Below are positions 26,718 to 33,691 of a stretch of DNA of 64,000 nucleotides, one piece after another (position 1 is the first letter of the stretch; every line of letters begins with the position of its first letter). The notes beneath the pieces are model-generated. The model ran no database searches. It saw only the letters and a program-made list of their open reading frames with translations, and had not been told where the DNA came from. Where the stretch lies: NCBI GenBank assembly GCA_016711875.1, contig JADJSD010000001.1, forward strand, positions 1,488,001 to 1,552,000, given 5' to 3'. The DNA comes from Betaproteobacteria bacterium (GTDB lineage Bacteria > Pseudomonadota > Gammaproteobacteria > Burkholderiales > Usitatibacteraceae). The position numbers and the translations under genes are program-made.

Positions 26718-27548
26718 CTAGGAACGCTGCAGGATGACTTCGAGGACGAACTTGCTGCCGACGTAGGCGAGCAGCAGCGCGACGGAGCCGCCGAGCGTGA
26801 AGTACACGGCGCGCTTGCCGCGCCAGCCGCGGAAGTAGCGGCCGGCGAGCAGCAGCCCGAAGATGAGCCACGAGATCACGCCGAAGATGGTCTTGTGGTT
26901 GGCCTTCGCGGCCTTGCCGAAGAGCTGCTCGGAGAAGAAGACGCCCGTCACCAGCGTGAGGGTGAGCAGGACGAAGGCGGCCATCACGATGCGAAAGAGG
27001 AGGGCTTCCATCTCGAGCAGGGGAGGAAGGCCCCGGAGAAAGGGGGGCATCACGCCGCGGCGAAGCCAGCGTTCCTCGGCGAGCATCACCACGGCATGCA
27101 CCGAGGCGACGGCGAAGAGGGCATAGGCGAGCATGGCGATCGCGAAGTGCAGCGCGAAGACCGTGTCGCCGCCGTACTGCACCACGGCACGCGAGGGCAA
27201 CGCCCACTGCGCGGCCACGGCGAGCGCCGCGATGGGCGCCCAGAAGCCCTGCAGCGTGGCGAGACCCGGGTAGGCGATGCCGCCCAGCCAGTAGATGGCG
27301 ACGGTGAGCCAGACGATGAGCGAGATCGAATTGCCCACGCCGAGGTTCAGCCCGTCGGGGTTCACGATGCCGCGGTAGACCAGGATTCCGTGCAGGACGA
27401 GGGCCATCGGCAGCAGGACGCTTTCGGCGCGGAAGGCGCCGCCGAAAGCCGCCCCGGCGGGGGCCGGACGGGAGGCCGCCTGCCAGGCCAGCATCGCGAG
27501 GATGAGCCAGCAGGCCGCGGTGATAAAATAGGGAACGGATTGGGGCAT
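26718..27548 (-). CDS. ypjD: YpjD/CcsA-like cytochrome c assembly-type inner membrane protein
   Basis: 276 aa with about eight membrane helices. It has the CcsA/CcmC-like haem-handling features: a histidine in FALHFAIAMLAYALFAVASVHA, and ANHKTIFGVISWLIFGLLLAGRYFRGWRGKRA near the C-terminus. YpjD homologues sit beside ffh in many Proteobacteria, as here (41 bp divergent gap), but their role is poorly defined; tryptophan-rich WWD was not seen, so a full system II haem ligase role is unlikely. It is transcribed towards corB. Confidence 0.85.
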   Translation of the reverse strand: MPQSVPYFITAACWLILAMLAWQAASRPAPAGAAFGGAFRAESVLLPMALVLHGILVYRGIVNPDGLNLGVGNSISLIVWLTVAIYWLGGIAYPGLATLQGFWAPIAALAVAAQWALPSRAVVQYGGDTVFALHFAIAMLAYALFAVASVHAVVMLAEERWLRRGVMPPFLRGLPPLLEMEALLFRIVMAAFVLLTLTLVTGVFFSEQLFGKAAKANHKTIFGVISWLIFGLLLAGRYFRGWRGKRAVYFTLGGSVALLLAYVGSKFVLEVILQRS

Positions 27549-27589
27549 TTCGGACCAATTCAGTCTACACCACTCCCCCGGTCCCCCGC

Positions 27590-28942
27590 ATGCTCGACAC
27601 CCTGACGCAACGCCTCGCGTCCGTCATCAAGACGGTTCGCGGCCACGCCCGCCTCACCGAGGACAACGTGCAGGAAGCCCTGCGCGAGGTGCGACTCGCC
27701 CTGCTCGAGGCCGACGTCGGCCTGCCCGTCGTGCGGGAGTTCACCGCGCGGGTGAAGGAGAAGGCCCTCGGCCAGGACGTCGTGGGCAGCCTCACCCCGG
27801 GCCAGGCGCTCGTGGGCGTGGTGCACGACGAACTCGTCGCGCTCATGGGGGGCACGAACGCCGCCCTCGATCTCGCGACCACGCCCCCGGCCGTCATCCT
27901 GCTGGCGGGCCTTCAGGGCGCGGGCAAGACGACCAGCGCGGGCAAGCTCGCGCGGCTCCTGAAGGGCCAGAAGAAGAAGGTCCTCCTCGTCTCGGCCGAC
28001 GTCTACCGCCCGGCGGCCATCGACCAGCTGAAGAGCCTCGCCGCGCAGCTCGCGATCGACCTCTTCCCGTCGGACCCCTCGCAGAAGCCCGTCGACATCG
28101 CGGTGAACGCGCTCGACTGGGCGAGGAAGCACTACCACGACGTGCTCATCGTCGACACGGCCGGCCGCCTCGCGATCGACGAGGCGATGATGGCCGAGGT
28201 GAAGGCGATCCACGCGGCCGTGAAGCCGGTGGAGACGCTCTTCGTCGTCGACTCGATGCAGGGCCAGGACGCGGTGAACGTCGCGAAGGCCTTCTCGGAG
28301 GCCCTGCCGCTGACCGGCGTCATCCTCACCAAGCTCGACGGCGACGCGCGCGGCGGCGCGGCACTCTCGGTGCGCCAGGTGACGGGCGTGCCCATCAAGT
28401 TCGCGGGCGTCTCGGAGAAGATGGACGGCCTCGAGCCCTTCCACCCGGAGCGCCTCGCCTCCCGCATCCTCGGCATGGGCGACATCCTGTCGCTCGTCGA
28501 GGAAGCCCGCAAGAACGTCGACGAGGTCGAGGCGAAGAAGCTCGCCGACAAGTTCAAGAAGGGCAAGGGTTTCGACCTCGAGGACTTCAAGACCCAGCTG
28601 CAGCAGATGAAGAAGATGGGCGGCATGTCGGGCCTCATGGACAAGATGCCCGCGCAGTTCGCGCAGGCGGCGAGCCAGGCGCCGGACCTGCAGGAAAAGG
28701 CGCTCAAGCGCACCGAGGGCATCATCAACGCGATGACGCCGCTCGAGCGTGCCAAGCCCGAACTCATCAAGGCCTCCCGCAAGCGCCGCATCGCGACCGG
28801 GGCCGGGGTGCAGGTGCAGGAGGTGAACCGCCTGCTCAACCAGTTCGAGCAGATGCAGAAGATGATGAAGATGATGAAGTCGGGCGGCCTCGCGAAGATG
28901 ATGCGCGGCATGAAGGGCATGCTTCCCGGCGGCATGCGCTGA
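27590..28942 (+). CDS. ffh: signal recognition particle protein Ffh
   Basis: 450 aa, full length. N domain (residues ~1-90, with ALLEADVGLPVVREF), G domain with GLQGAGKTTSAGKLA (P-loop), VLLVSADVYRPAAIDQLK, IVDTAGRLAIDEAMM and TKLDGDARGGAALS, then a methionine-rich M domain (~295-450: MKKMGGMSGLMDKMP, MTPLERAKPELIKASRKRRIATGAGVQVQEVNRLLNQF). It binds 4.5S RNA and signal sequences and delivers ribosomes to FtsY. It is divergent from ypjD. No 4.5S RNA gene was recognised in the window. Confidence 0.97.
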   Translation: MLDTLTQRLASVIKTVRGHARLTEDNVQEALREVRLALLEADVGLPVVREFTARVKEKALGQDVVGSLTPGQALVGVVHDELVALMGGTNAALDLATTPPAVILLAGLQGAGKTTSAGKLARLLKGQKKKVLLVSADVYRPAAIDQLKSLAAQLAIDLFPSDPSQKPVDIAVNALDWARKHYHDVLIVDTAGRLAIDEAMMAEVKAIHAAVKPVETLFVVDSMQGQDAVNVAKAFSEALPLTGVILTKLDGDARGGAALSVRQVTGVPIKFAGVSEKMDGLEPFHPERLASRILGMGDILSLVEEARKNVDEVEAKKLADKFKKGKGFDLEDFKTQLQQMKKMGGMSGLMDKMPAQFAQAASQAPDLQEKALKRTEGIINAMTPLERAKPELIKASRKRRIATGAGVQVQEVNRLLNQFEQMQKMMKMMKSGGLAKMMRGMKGMLPGGMR

Positions 28943-29002
28943 GCCGGCGGGACGCGGGGGCCTGCCCGCGACCGCTCGTTCCCCGGCGGGCGCCGCCCGT
29001 CA

Positions 29003-29022
29003 GCCGGAGCCCTCCGGCCTTT
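29003..29022 (+). terminator. possible intrinsic terminator after ffh
   Basis: GCCGGA…TCCGGC with a short loop, followed by CTTTCCCCTT, 60 bp after the ffh stop. The stem is only 6-7 bp and the T-run is interrupted by C, so this is weak support. Confidence 0.4.
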
Positions 29023-29116
29023 CCCCTTGCGCCGCCTAGGCGCGATAATCGTTGCACCCCGCAAAAAAGACAACGATCTGGGGCGAGCGCAGGGATCCCG
29101 GGAAAGGGACAACAGC

Positions 29117-30226
29117 ATGCATCGCTTCGCGCACATGGCGATCGTGCTGGCAGCGGCCATTCCGCTCGCCAGCCACGGCGCCGACAAGATCGTCATCGGC
29201 CAGTCGGCCCCCCTCACGGGCTCCAACGCGGAAATCGGCAAGGACATCCGCGACGGCGCCGCCGCCTGGTTCAAGCGGGTGAACGACTCGGGCGGCATCG
29301 GCGGCAGGAAGATCGAATTCATCTCCGTCGACGACAAGAACGACCGCAAGGTCGCGGGCGCCAACGCCGTGAAGCTGGTGAACGACTCGGGGGCCGTCGC
29401 GCTCTTCGGGTTCGCTTCCGCCACGCTGTCGCTGGACGCCATGCCCGTCGTGAAGGAGAAGAAGGTCCCCTTCTTCGCGCCCTTCACCGGCGCCGACGCC
29501 ATCCACAAGCAGAACGGCTTCGTCTTCGTGATGCGCGCCTCCTATGCCGACGAGCTCGAGAAGATCCTCGAGCACTGGAAGAGCCTGGGCGTGGACCGCG
29601 TCACGGTCATCAACTACGACGACGAGATCGGCAACCAGAACTTCGCGACCGTCGAGCGCATCATGCAGCGCGCCGGCAAGAAGGCCGTGGGCGTGAAGCT
29701 GAAGCGCAACGCGGACGTCGAGAAGGCCCAGATCGACGCCATCATCGCGAGCGACCCGCAGATCATCGTGGCGACGACGCTCTACGGCGCCACCGCGCAG
29801 GTGGTGAAGGCGCTCAAGGCCGCTGGCAAGCCATACAGCATCACCTCGCTCTCGTTCGTGGGCCCGAGCCAACTCGCCAAGGCGGCGGGCGCCGATGCGG
29901 CCGGGGTCTCGGTGGCGGGCGTCGTGCCGCCGCCGGCCAAGTCGACGGTGCCGGTCATCAAGGAGTGCGGCGAGGCCATCAGGAAGGCGGGCCTGCCCGA
30001 GCTCAACTACACGAACCTCGAGGCCTGCATCGCCGCCAAGGTGCTCACGGAGGCGATGAAGCGCTCCGGCAAGGACGTCACGCGCGAGAGCCTCTACAAG
30101 GCGCTGAACGGCCTGGGCGCCATGGACGTGGGCGGCTACACCGTGACCTTCGGCCCCGAGCAGCGCCACGGCAACCGCTACGTGGAGCTCGCGGTCATCG
30201 GCCGCAACGGGCAGTTCCGCTTCTAG
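29117..30226 (+). CDS. LivK-type ABC transporter substrate-binding protein (Peripla_BP_6)
   Basis: 369 aa. Signal peptide MHRFAHMAIVLAAAIPLASHG, then a two-lobe periplasmic binding protein of the branched-chain amino acid class: IVIGQSAPLTGSNAEIGKDIRDGAAAWFKRVNDSGGIGGRKIEFISVDDKND, ALFGFASATLSLDAMPVVKEKKVPFFAPFTGA, LEACIAAKVLTEAMKRSGKDVTRESLYKAL. These proteins bind amino acids, amides or aromatic acids. No permease or ATPase is encoded nearby, so it is an orphan. The ATG at 29117 lies after GGGAAAGGGAC. The ligand cannot be told from sequence. Confidence 0.88.
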   Translation: MHRFAHMAIVLAAAIPLASHGADKIVIGQSAPLTGSNAEIGKDIRDGAAAWFKRVNDSGGIGGRKIEFISVDDKNDRKVAGANAVKLVNDSGAVALFGFASATLSLDAMPVVKEKKVPFFAPFTGADAIHKQNGFVFVMRASYADELEKILEHWKSLGVDRVTVINYDDEIGNQNFATVERIMQRAGKKAVGVKLKRNADVEKAQIDAIIASDPQIIVATTLYGATAQVVKALKAAGKPYSITSLSFVGPSQLAKAAGADAAGVSVAGVVPPPAKSTVPVIKECGEAIRKAGLPELNYTNLEACIAAKVLTEAMKRSGKDVTRESLYKALNGLGAMDVGGYTVTFGPEQRHGNRYVELAVIGRNGQFRF

Positions 30227-30236
30227 CGCGGGAGCG

Positions 30237-31403
30237 TCAGCCGGGCTGGCCTAGCCAGCCCGCGTAGAGCAAGGCGCGGTCGCCGTGGCGGTTTCGCGCG
30301 CTCGCTTCGACGAAGATGCGGGGCCGCGCGAAGGGCTTCTCGAAGGACCAGCCGCTCGTGGCGAGCCGCGGGTCGCCGAGCACCTGGGCGACGTCCACGC
30401 GGGTCTGGTCGACGCGAGCCTCGGATGATTCTCCGTCAACGCGGATCTCGACGGATTCGGCCGGGCCCTCGTCGAGCGACGCCGCCCAGCCGGCGAGGCG
30501 GAGCACGCCCCGGTCGAACGCGACCGCGTCCACCCAACCCCAGGCGCCTCGCCGGAAGCGATCCAGGGCGCCCAGGTCGCGGCCGGCATCCTTCGGCACC
30601 ACGTAGAGGTCCTGTTCGTTCGCGAGGCCCTGGCGAATGCGGACCGCATTGCCCGCACCGGTCCCTTGTGCGGCGGCGATCGCGCGGCGCACGTAGTCCT
30701 CGGTCACGAAGCTCGTTCCGTAGGAACGGTTGTCCAGCTCCTCGATTTCGCTCGCGTTCTCGAAGTGGATTCCGGGCGCGGGCATCGGGACGTTGGAAGG
30801 CAGCAGGCGCTCCCCGATCACGCTGAAGCAGAGCACGCCCGTGGGCGTGAGCAGCTCGAGCAGCCTCGCGAGCCACCGGCGGAAGAGGGCATCGGGCAGG
30901 TGCGAGAAGAGCGAGGCCACCCAGATGAAGTCGAAGGAGCGCCCGGGCCGGAACTCGTCCGGGTTGAAGGCCGAAGGCACGCTCGACACGCCGTATTCCT
31001 CGCGGACGAATCGCACGGCGTCCTGTTGAATCTCTGAGGCCCACACCTGCGAGGGCGGGACGGAGTGGGTGAGGAACCGCAGCAGGCGTCCCCAACCGCA
31101 GGCGAAGTCGAGGATCGCGAGCCCTTCGGTTCCGCCCGGATGGGCGAGCGCCAGGAGTTGCCGGGCCGCATGGTGCTGCTGGAGTGCCACGCCGTAGTAC
31201 TGGCTCACGGACAGGTTCGCATCGCCCCAATGGCGCAGCGAATGGCGCAGCATCTGGTCCCCGGGGTGGATGCGCGTGCGAAGCCGGCCCGCATCGGCGT
31301 CCGGGCGGCGATGGGTGAGGTGGCGCCAGACGGCGTCGCGGAAGGCGGGATCCTCGCAAAGCCGGTCGGCGGCGTCCACGAGGGTCGGGAGGGAGTCAGT
31401 CAT
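30237..31403 (-). CDS. class I SAM-dependent methyltransferase with extra C-terminal domain
   Basis: 388 aa. The methyltransferase core lies at ~residues 70-210: ILDFACGWGRLLRFLTHSVP (motif I), VWASEIQQDAVRFVREEYG (motif II), FDFIWVASLFSHLPDALFRRWLARLLELLTPTGVLCFSVIGE. The last ~110 residues (from about WGWVDAVAFDRGVLRLAGWAASLDEGPAESVEIRVDGE) form a beta-rich domain seen in glycan-related methyltransferases. The acceptor is unknown; surface polysaccharide is a guess. It converges on the LivK-like gene (10 bp gap), and its start is close to the rpsP promoter. Confidence 0.8.
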   Translation of the reverse strand: MTDSLPTLVDAADRLCEDPAFRDAVWRHLTHRRPDADAGRLRTRIHPGDQMLRHSLRHWGDANLSVSQYYGVALQQHHAARQLLALAHPGGTEGLAILDFACGWGRLLRFLTHSVPPSQVWASEIQQDAVRFVREEYGVSSVPSAFNPDEFRPGRSFDFIWVASLFSHLPDALFRRWLARLLELLTPTGVLCFSVIGERLLPSNVPMPAPGIHFENASEIEELDNRSYGTSFVTEDYVRRAIAAAQGTGAGNAVRIRQGLANEQDLYVVPKDAGRDLGALDRFRRGAWGWVDAVAFDRGVLRLAGWAASLDEGPAESVEIRVDGESSEARVDQTRVDVAQVLGDPRLATSGWSFEKPFARPRIFVEASARNRHGDRALLYAGWLGQPG

Positions 31404-31411
31404 GGGGTGGA

Positions 31412-31440
31412 TTGCAGGGGGAGCGTCAAACCCTTATAAT
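31412..31440 (+). promoter_or_regulatory. sigma-70 promoter of the rpsP operon
   Basis: TTGCAG (31412-31417), a 17-bp spacer, then a perfect TATAAT (31435-31440). It lies 84 bp before the rpsP ATG and divergent from the methyltransferase gene, whose start is 9 bp away. Confidence 0.75.
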
Positions 31441-31523
31441 GCAAGGCTTTTCCGCTTTCCGGAATCGTTTTTCGCGAAGGCGTTCATTTCAACGTTACCC
31501 GTTCACAACGGGATGGAGCCAAC

Positions 31524-31799
31524 ATGGTCGTGATCAGACTGGCGCGCGGTGGCGCGAAGAATCGTCCCTACTACAGCATCGTCGTTGCCGATTCGCGCAT
31601 GCCGCGCGACGGGCGCTTCATCGAGCGCATCGGCTTCTACAACCCCAAGGCCGCCGGTAACGAACCGGGCTATCGCATCCAGCTCGACCGCGCCAGCCAT
31701 TGGATCAAGCAGGGCGCGCAGCCCTCGGACGCGGTGAAGAAGCTGATCAAGCGTGGCAAGGCCCAGCTCACCGCCAAGCCCGAAGCCGCTGCTGCCTAG
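31524..31799 (+). CDS. rpsP: 30S ribosomal protein bS16
   Basis: 91 aa. MVVIRLARGGAKNRPYYSIVVADSRMPRDGRFIERIGFYNP is the textbook bS16 N-terminus; the C-terminal tail ends in an Ala-rich stretch. GGAG precedes the ATG by 6 bp. It is the first gene of rpsP-rimM-trmD-rplS, linking a ribosomal protein with ribosome maturation and tRNA methylation. Confidence 0.97.
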   Translation: MVVIRLARGGAKNRPYYSIVVADSRMPRDGRFIERIGFYNPKAAGNEPGYRIQLDRASHWIKQGAQPSDAVKKLIKRGKAQLTAKPEAAAA

Positions 31800-32337
31800 C
31801 CAGGCGGCGGGCGTCCCCTACGCAGGGGACGAATCGGCCCTGGTCGTCATGGGGCGCCTCATGGGCGCCTTCGGCATCCAGGGGTGGGTCAAGCTCCGGA
31901 CCTTCACCGAAACCCCCGGCTCGCTCGGCGCCCACCCCACGTGGTGGATACGCGGCAAGGCCGGGTGGCGGTCGGCGAAGCTCCAGGAATTCAAGGTGCG
32001 TCCGGCGGCAACCTCCGCGAAGCTCGAGGGCATCGACGACCGCACTGCCGCCGAGCTCCTCAGGGGCTGCGACGTGGCGGTCACCCGGGAGGATCTCGGG
32101 GAAGCCGCCGAAGGCGAGTTCTTCTGGGTGGACCTGGAAGGGCTCGAGGTGGTGAACCTGCAGGGCGAAACGCTCGGGCGGGTGACGGAATTGGTGCGCG
32201 GCGGCGGTGCCGACGTGCTGGTGGTGAAGGGCGAGGAGAAGGAGCGGCTCATTCCCTTCGTCGCCCACTACGTGTTGAAGGTCGACCGCGAAGCGAAACG
32301 CATCACGGTGGACTGGGAAGCGGGGTACGACGTCTGA
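31753..32337 (+). CDS. rimM: 16S rRNA processing protein RimM
   Basis: 194 aa if started at the GTG at 31753, which lies inside rpsP. The conserved fold begins at VVMGRLMGAFGIQGWVKLRTFTE, so the true start is likely later. An ATG at 31849 would cut the first strand. The CTG at 31840 has AGGGGAC 10 nt upstream and restores the usual VxxG start, but is a rare start codon. The RimM N-domain and the PRC-barrel (VVNLQGETLGRVTELVRGGGADVLVVKG, IPFV) are both present. It assists maturation of the 30S head by binding uS19. It overlaps trmD by 1 bp. Confidence 0.9.
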   Translation: MARPSSPPSPKPLLPSQAAGVPYAGDESALVVMGRLMGAFGIQGWVKLRTFTETPGSLGAHPTWWIRGKAGWRSAKLQEFKVRPAATSAKLEGIDDRTAAELLRGCDVAVTREDLGEAAEGEFFWVDLEGLEVVNLQGETLGRVTELVRGGGADVLVVKGEEKERLIPFVAHYVLKVDREAKRITVDWEAGYDV

Positions 32338-33104
32338 TGCTTTACTTCGACGTGGTCACGATCTTCCCGGAGATGTTCGAGGCGGTTACCCGCCACGGCA
32401 TCACGCGGCGCGCGCTGGAGGAAGGCGGTTTCGACTTCCGGGCGTGGAACCCGCGGGATTTCGTGAGCGACCCGCACCGCACGGTCGACGACAGGCCGTA
32501 CGGCGGGGGGCCGGGAATGGTGATGATTCCCGGGCCGCTCGAAAGCTGCATCGATGCCGCGGTGGCGAGACAACAGGCCGCCGGGGTGGCAAGGCCGCAG
32601 GTCGTGCTCCTCTCGCCGCAGGGCGAACGCTTCACGGACGCGGTGGCAAGGCAGATGGCGCAATCGCCGGGGCTGGTGCTCCTGGCCGGACGCTACGAAG
32701 GGGTGGACGAACGCCTCATCGCGCGACGGGTCGATCGGGAGATCTCCATCGGCGATTACGTCCTCTCGGGCGGGGAATTGCCCGCGATGGTGATGCTCGA
32801 TGCCATCGTGAGGCTCCTGCCGGGAAGCCTGAACGATGCCGAGAGCGCGACGCAGGACTCGTTCTCGGACGGATTGCTGGACTGGCCGCACTACACGCGG
32901 CCGGAGGAGTGGCAGGGCGAGCGGGTGCCGGACGTGCTGCTCTCGGGCAACCACGCGGCGATCGCGAAATGGCGACGCAAGCAGGCGCTGGCCAGAACGT
33001 TGGCGAGGCGGCCGGACCTTCTCGAAGGCCGGGCGCTCTCGAAGGAAGACGCGAAGCTCCTCGACGAGGTGCGACGCGAGCAGCAGATGCAGGAACAGCA
33101 GTAG
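32337..33104 (+). CDS. trmD: tRNA (guanine-N1)-methyltransferase TrmD
   Basis: 255 aa. A SPOUT (trefoil-knot) methyltransferase: FDVVTIFPEMFEAVTRHGITRRAL, DPHRTVDDRPYGGGPGMVM, LLAGRYEGVDERLI, EISIGDYVLSGGELPAMVMLDAIVRLLPG and the tail DWPHYTRPEEWQGERVPDVLLSGNHAAI. It methylates G37 N1 in tRNAs and prevents frameshifting; it is essential in most bacteria. TGATG junction with rimM. Confidence 0.96.
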   Translation: MLYFDVVTIFPEMFEAVTRHGITRRALEEGGFDFRAWNPRDFVSDPHRTVDDRPYGGGPGMVMIPGPLESCIDAAVARQQAAGVARPQVVLLSPQGERFTDAVARQMAQSPGLVLLAGRYEGVDERLIARRVDREISIGDYVLSGGELPAMVMLDAIVRLLPGSLNDAESATQDSFSDGLLDWPHYTRPEEWQGERVPDVLLSGNHAAIAKWRRKQALARTLARRPDLLEGRALSKEDAKLLDEVRREQQMQEQQ

Positions 33105-33191
33105 CGAAAGAAGAAACGCCGCGCACCAGCCCGAGGGGCTGCTCTGCCGGAAGTGGCCCGGAAAGGGCCGGACATCTGAAAAGGAACCGAG

Positions 33192-33617
33192 ATGAACCTC
33201 ATCCAGAAACTCGAGCAGGAAGAGATCGCGCGGCTGGGCCGCAAGATCCCCGACTTCGCCCCCGGCGACACCGTGATCGTCAAGGTGCAGGTGGTCGAAG
33301 GCGACAAGAAGCGCGAGCAGGCCTACGAAGGCGTCGTGATCGCCAAGCGCAACCGCGGCCTCAACTCCAACTTCATCGTGCGCAAGATCTCGAGCGGCGA
33401 AGGCGTGGAGCGGACGTTCCAGACGTATTCGCCCGCCGTCGCCTCCATCGAGGTGAAGCGCCGCGGCGACGTGCGCCGCGCGAAGCTCTACTACCTGCGC
33501 GACCGTTCGGGCAAGAGCGCGCGGATCAAGGAAAAGCTGCGCAGCGTCGCCTCCCGCGAGGTGCTGCCGCCGGTGGAGGAAGCCGCTCCCGCCGCCGCGC
33601 CGGAAACCAAGGCCTAG
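33192..33617 (+). CDS. rplS: 50S ribosomal protein bL19
   Basis: 141 aa. The bL19 pattern is clear: FAPGDTVIVKVQVVEGDKKREQAYEGVVIAKRNRGLNSNFIVRKISSGEGVERTFQTYSP and KLYYLRDRSGKSARIKEKL. An Ala/Pro/Glu tail extends the C-terminus. It lies 87 bp after trmD, with GGAACCGAG before its ATG. It is the last gene of the operon and is followed by a strong terminator. Confidence 0.97.
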   Translation: MNLIQKLEQEEIARLGRKIPDFAPGDTVIVKVQVVEGDKKREQAYEGVVIAKRNRGLNSNFIVRKISSGEGVERTFQTYSPAVASIEVKRRGDVRRAKLYYLRDRSGKSARIKEKLRSVASREVLPPVEEAAPAAAPETKA

Positions 33618-33640
33618 CGTTTTCGCTTCGCCGAAGGGAA

Positions 33641-33666
33641 AAGGGCCGCTTCGCGCGGCCCTTTTT
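33641..33666 (+). terminator. rho-independent terminator of the rpsP-rplS operon
   Basis: AAGGGCCGC, a 5-nt loop, then GCGGCCCTT running into TTTTT. A perfect 9-bp GC-rich stem with a T-tract, 24 bp after the rplS stop. Because the arms are bordered by A- and T-runs it could also serve the convergent gene at 33692. Confidence 0.9.
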
Positions 33667-33691
33667 CATTCGGGCTTCCGCCGGGTCAAGG

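Noticed and set aside
24010..27558. 1182-codon open frame on the minus strand, antisense to the TIGR03169 gene and out of frame with corB and ypjD
   Set aside because: Translation is Arg/Gly/His-rich with no family similarity, and all of it is covered by recognised genes in other frames.
29027..29049. Promoter TTGCGC/GATAAT upstream of the LivK-like gene
   Set aside because: The spacer is only about 11 bp, too short for a sigma-70 promoter.
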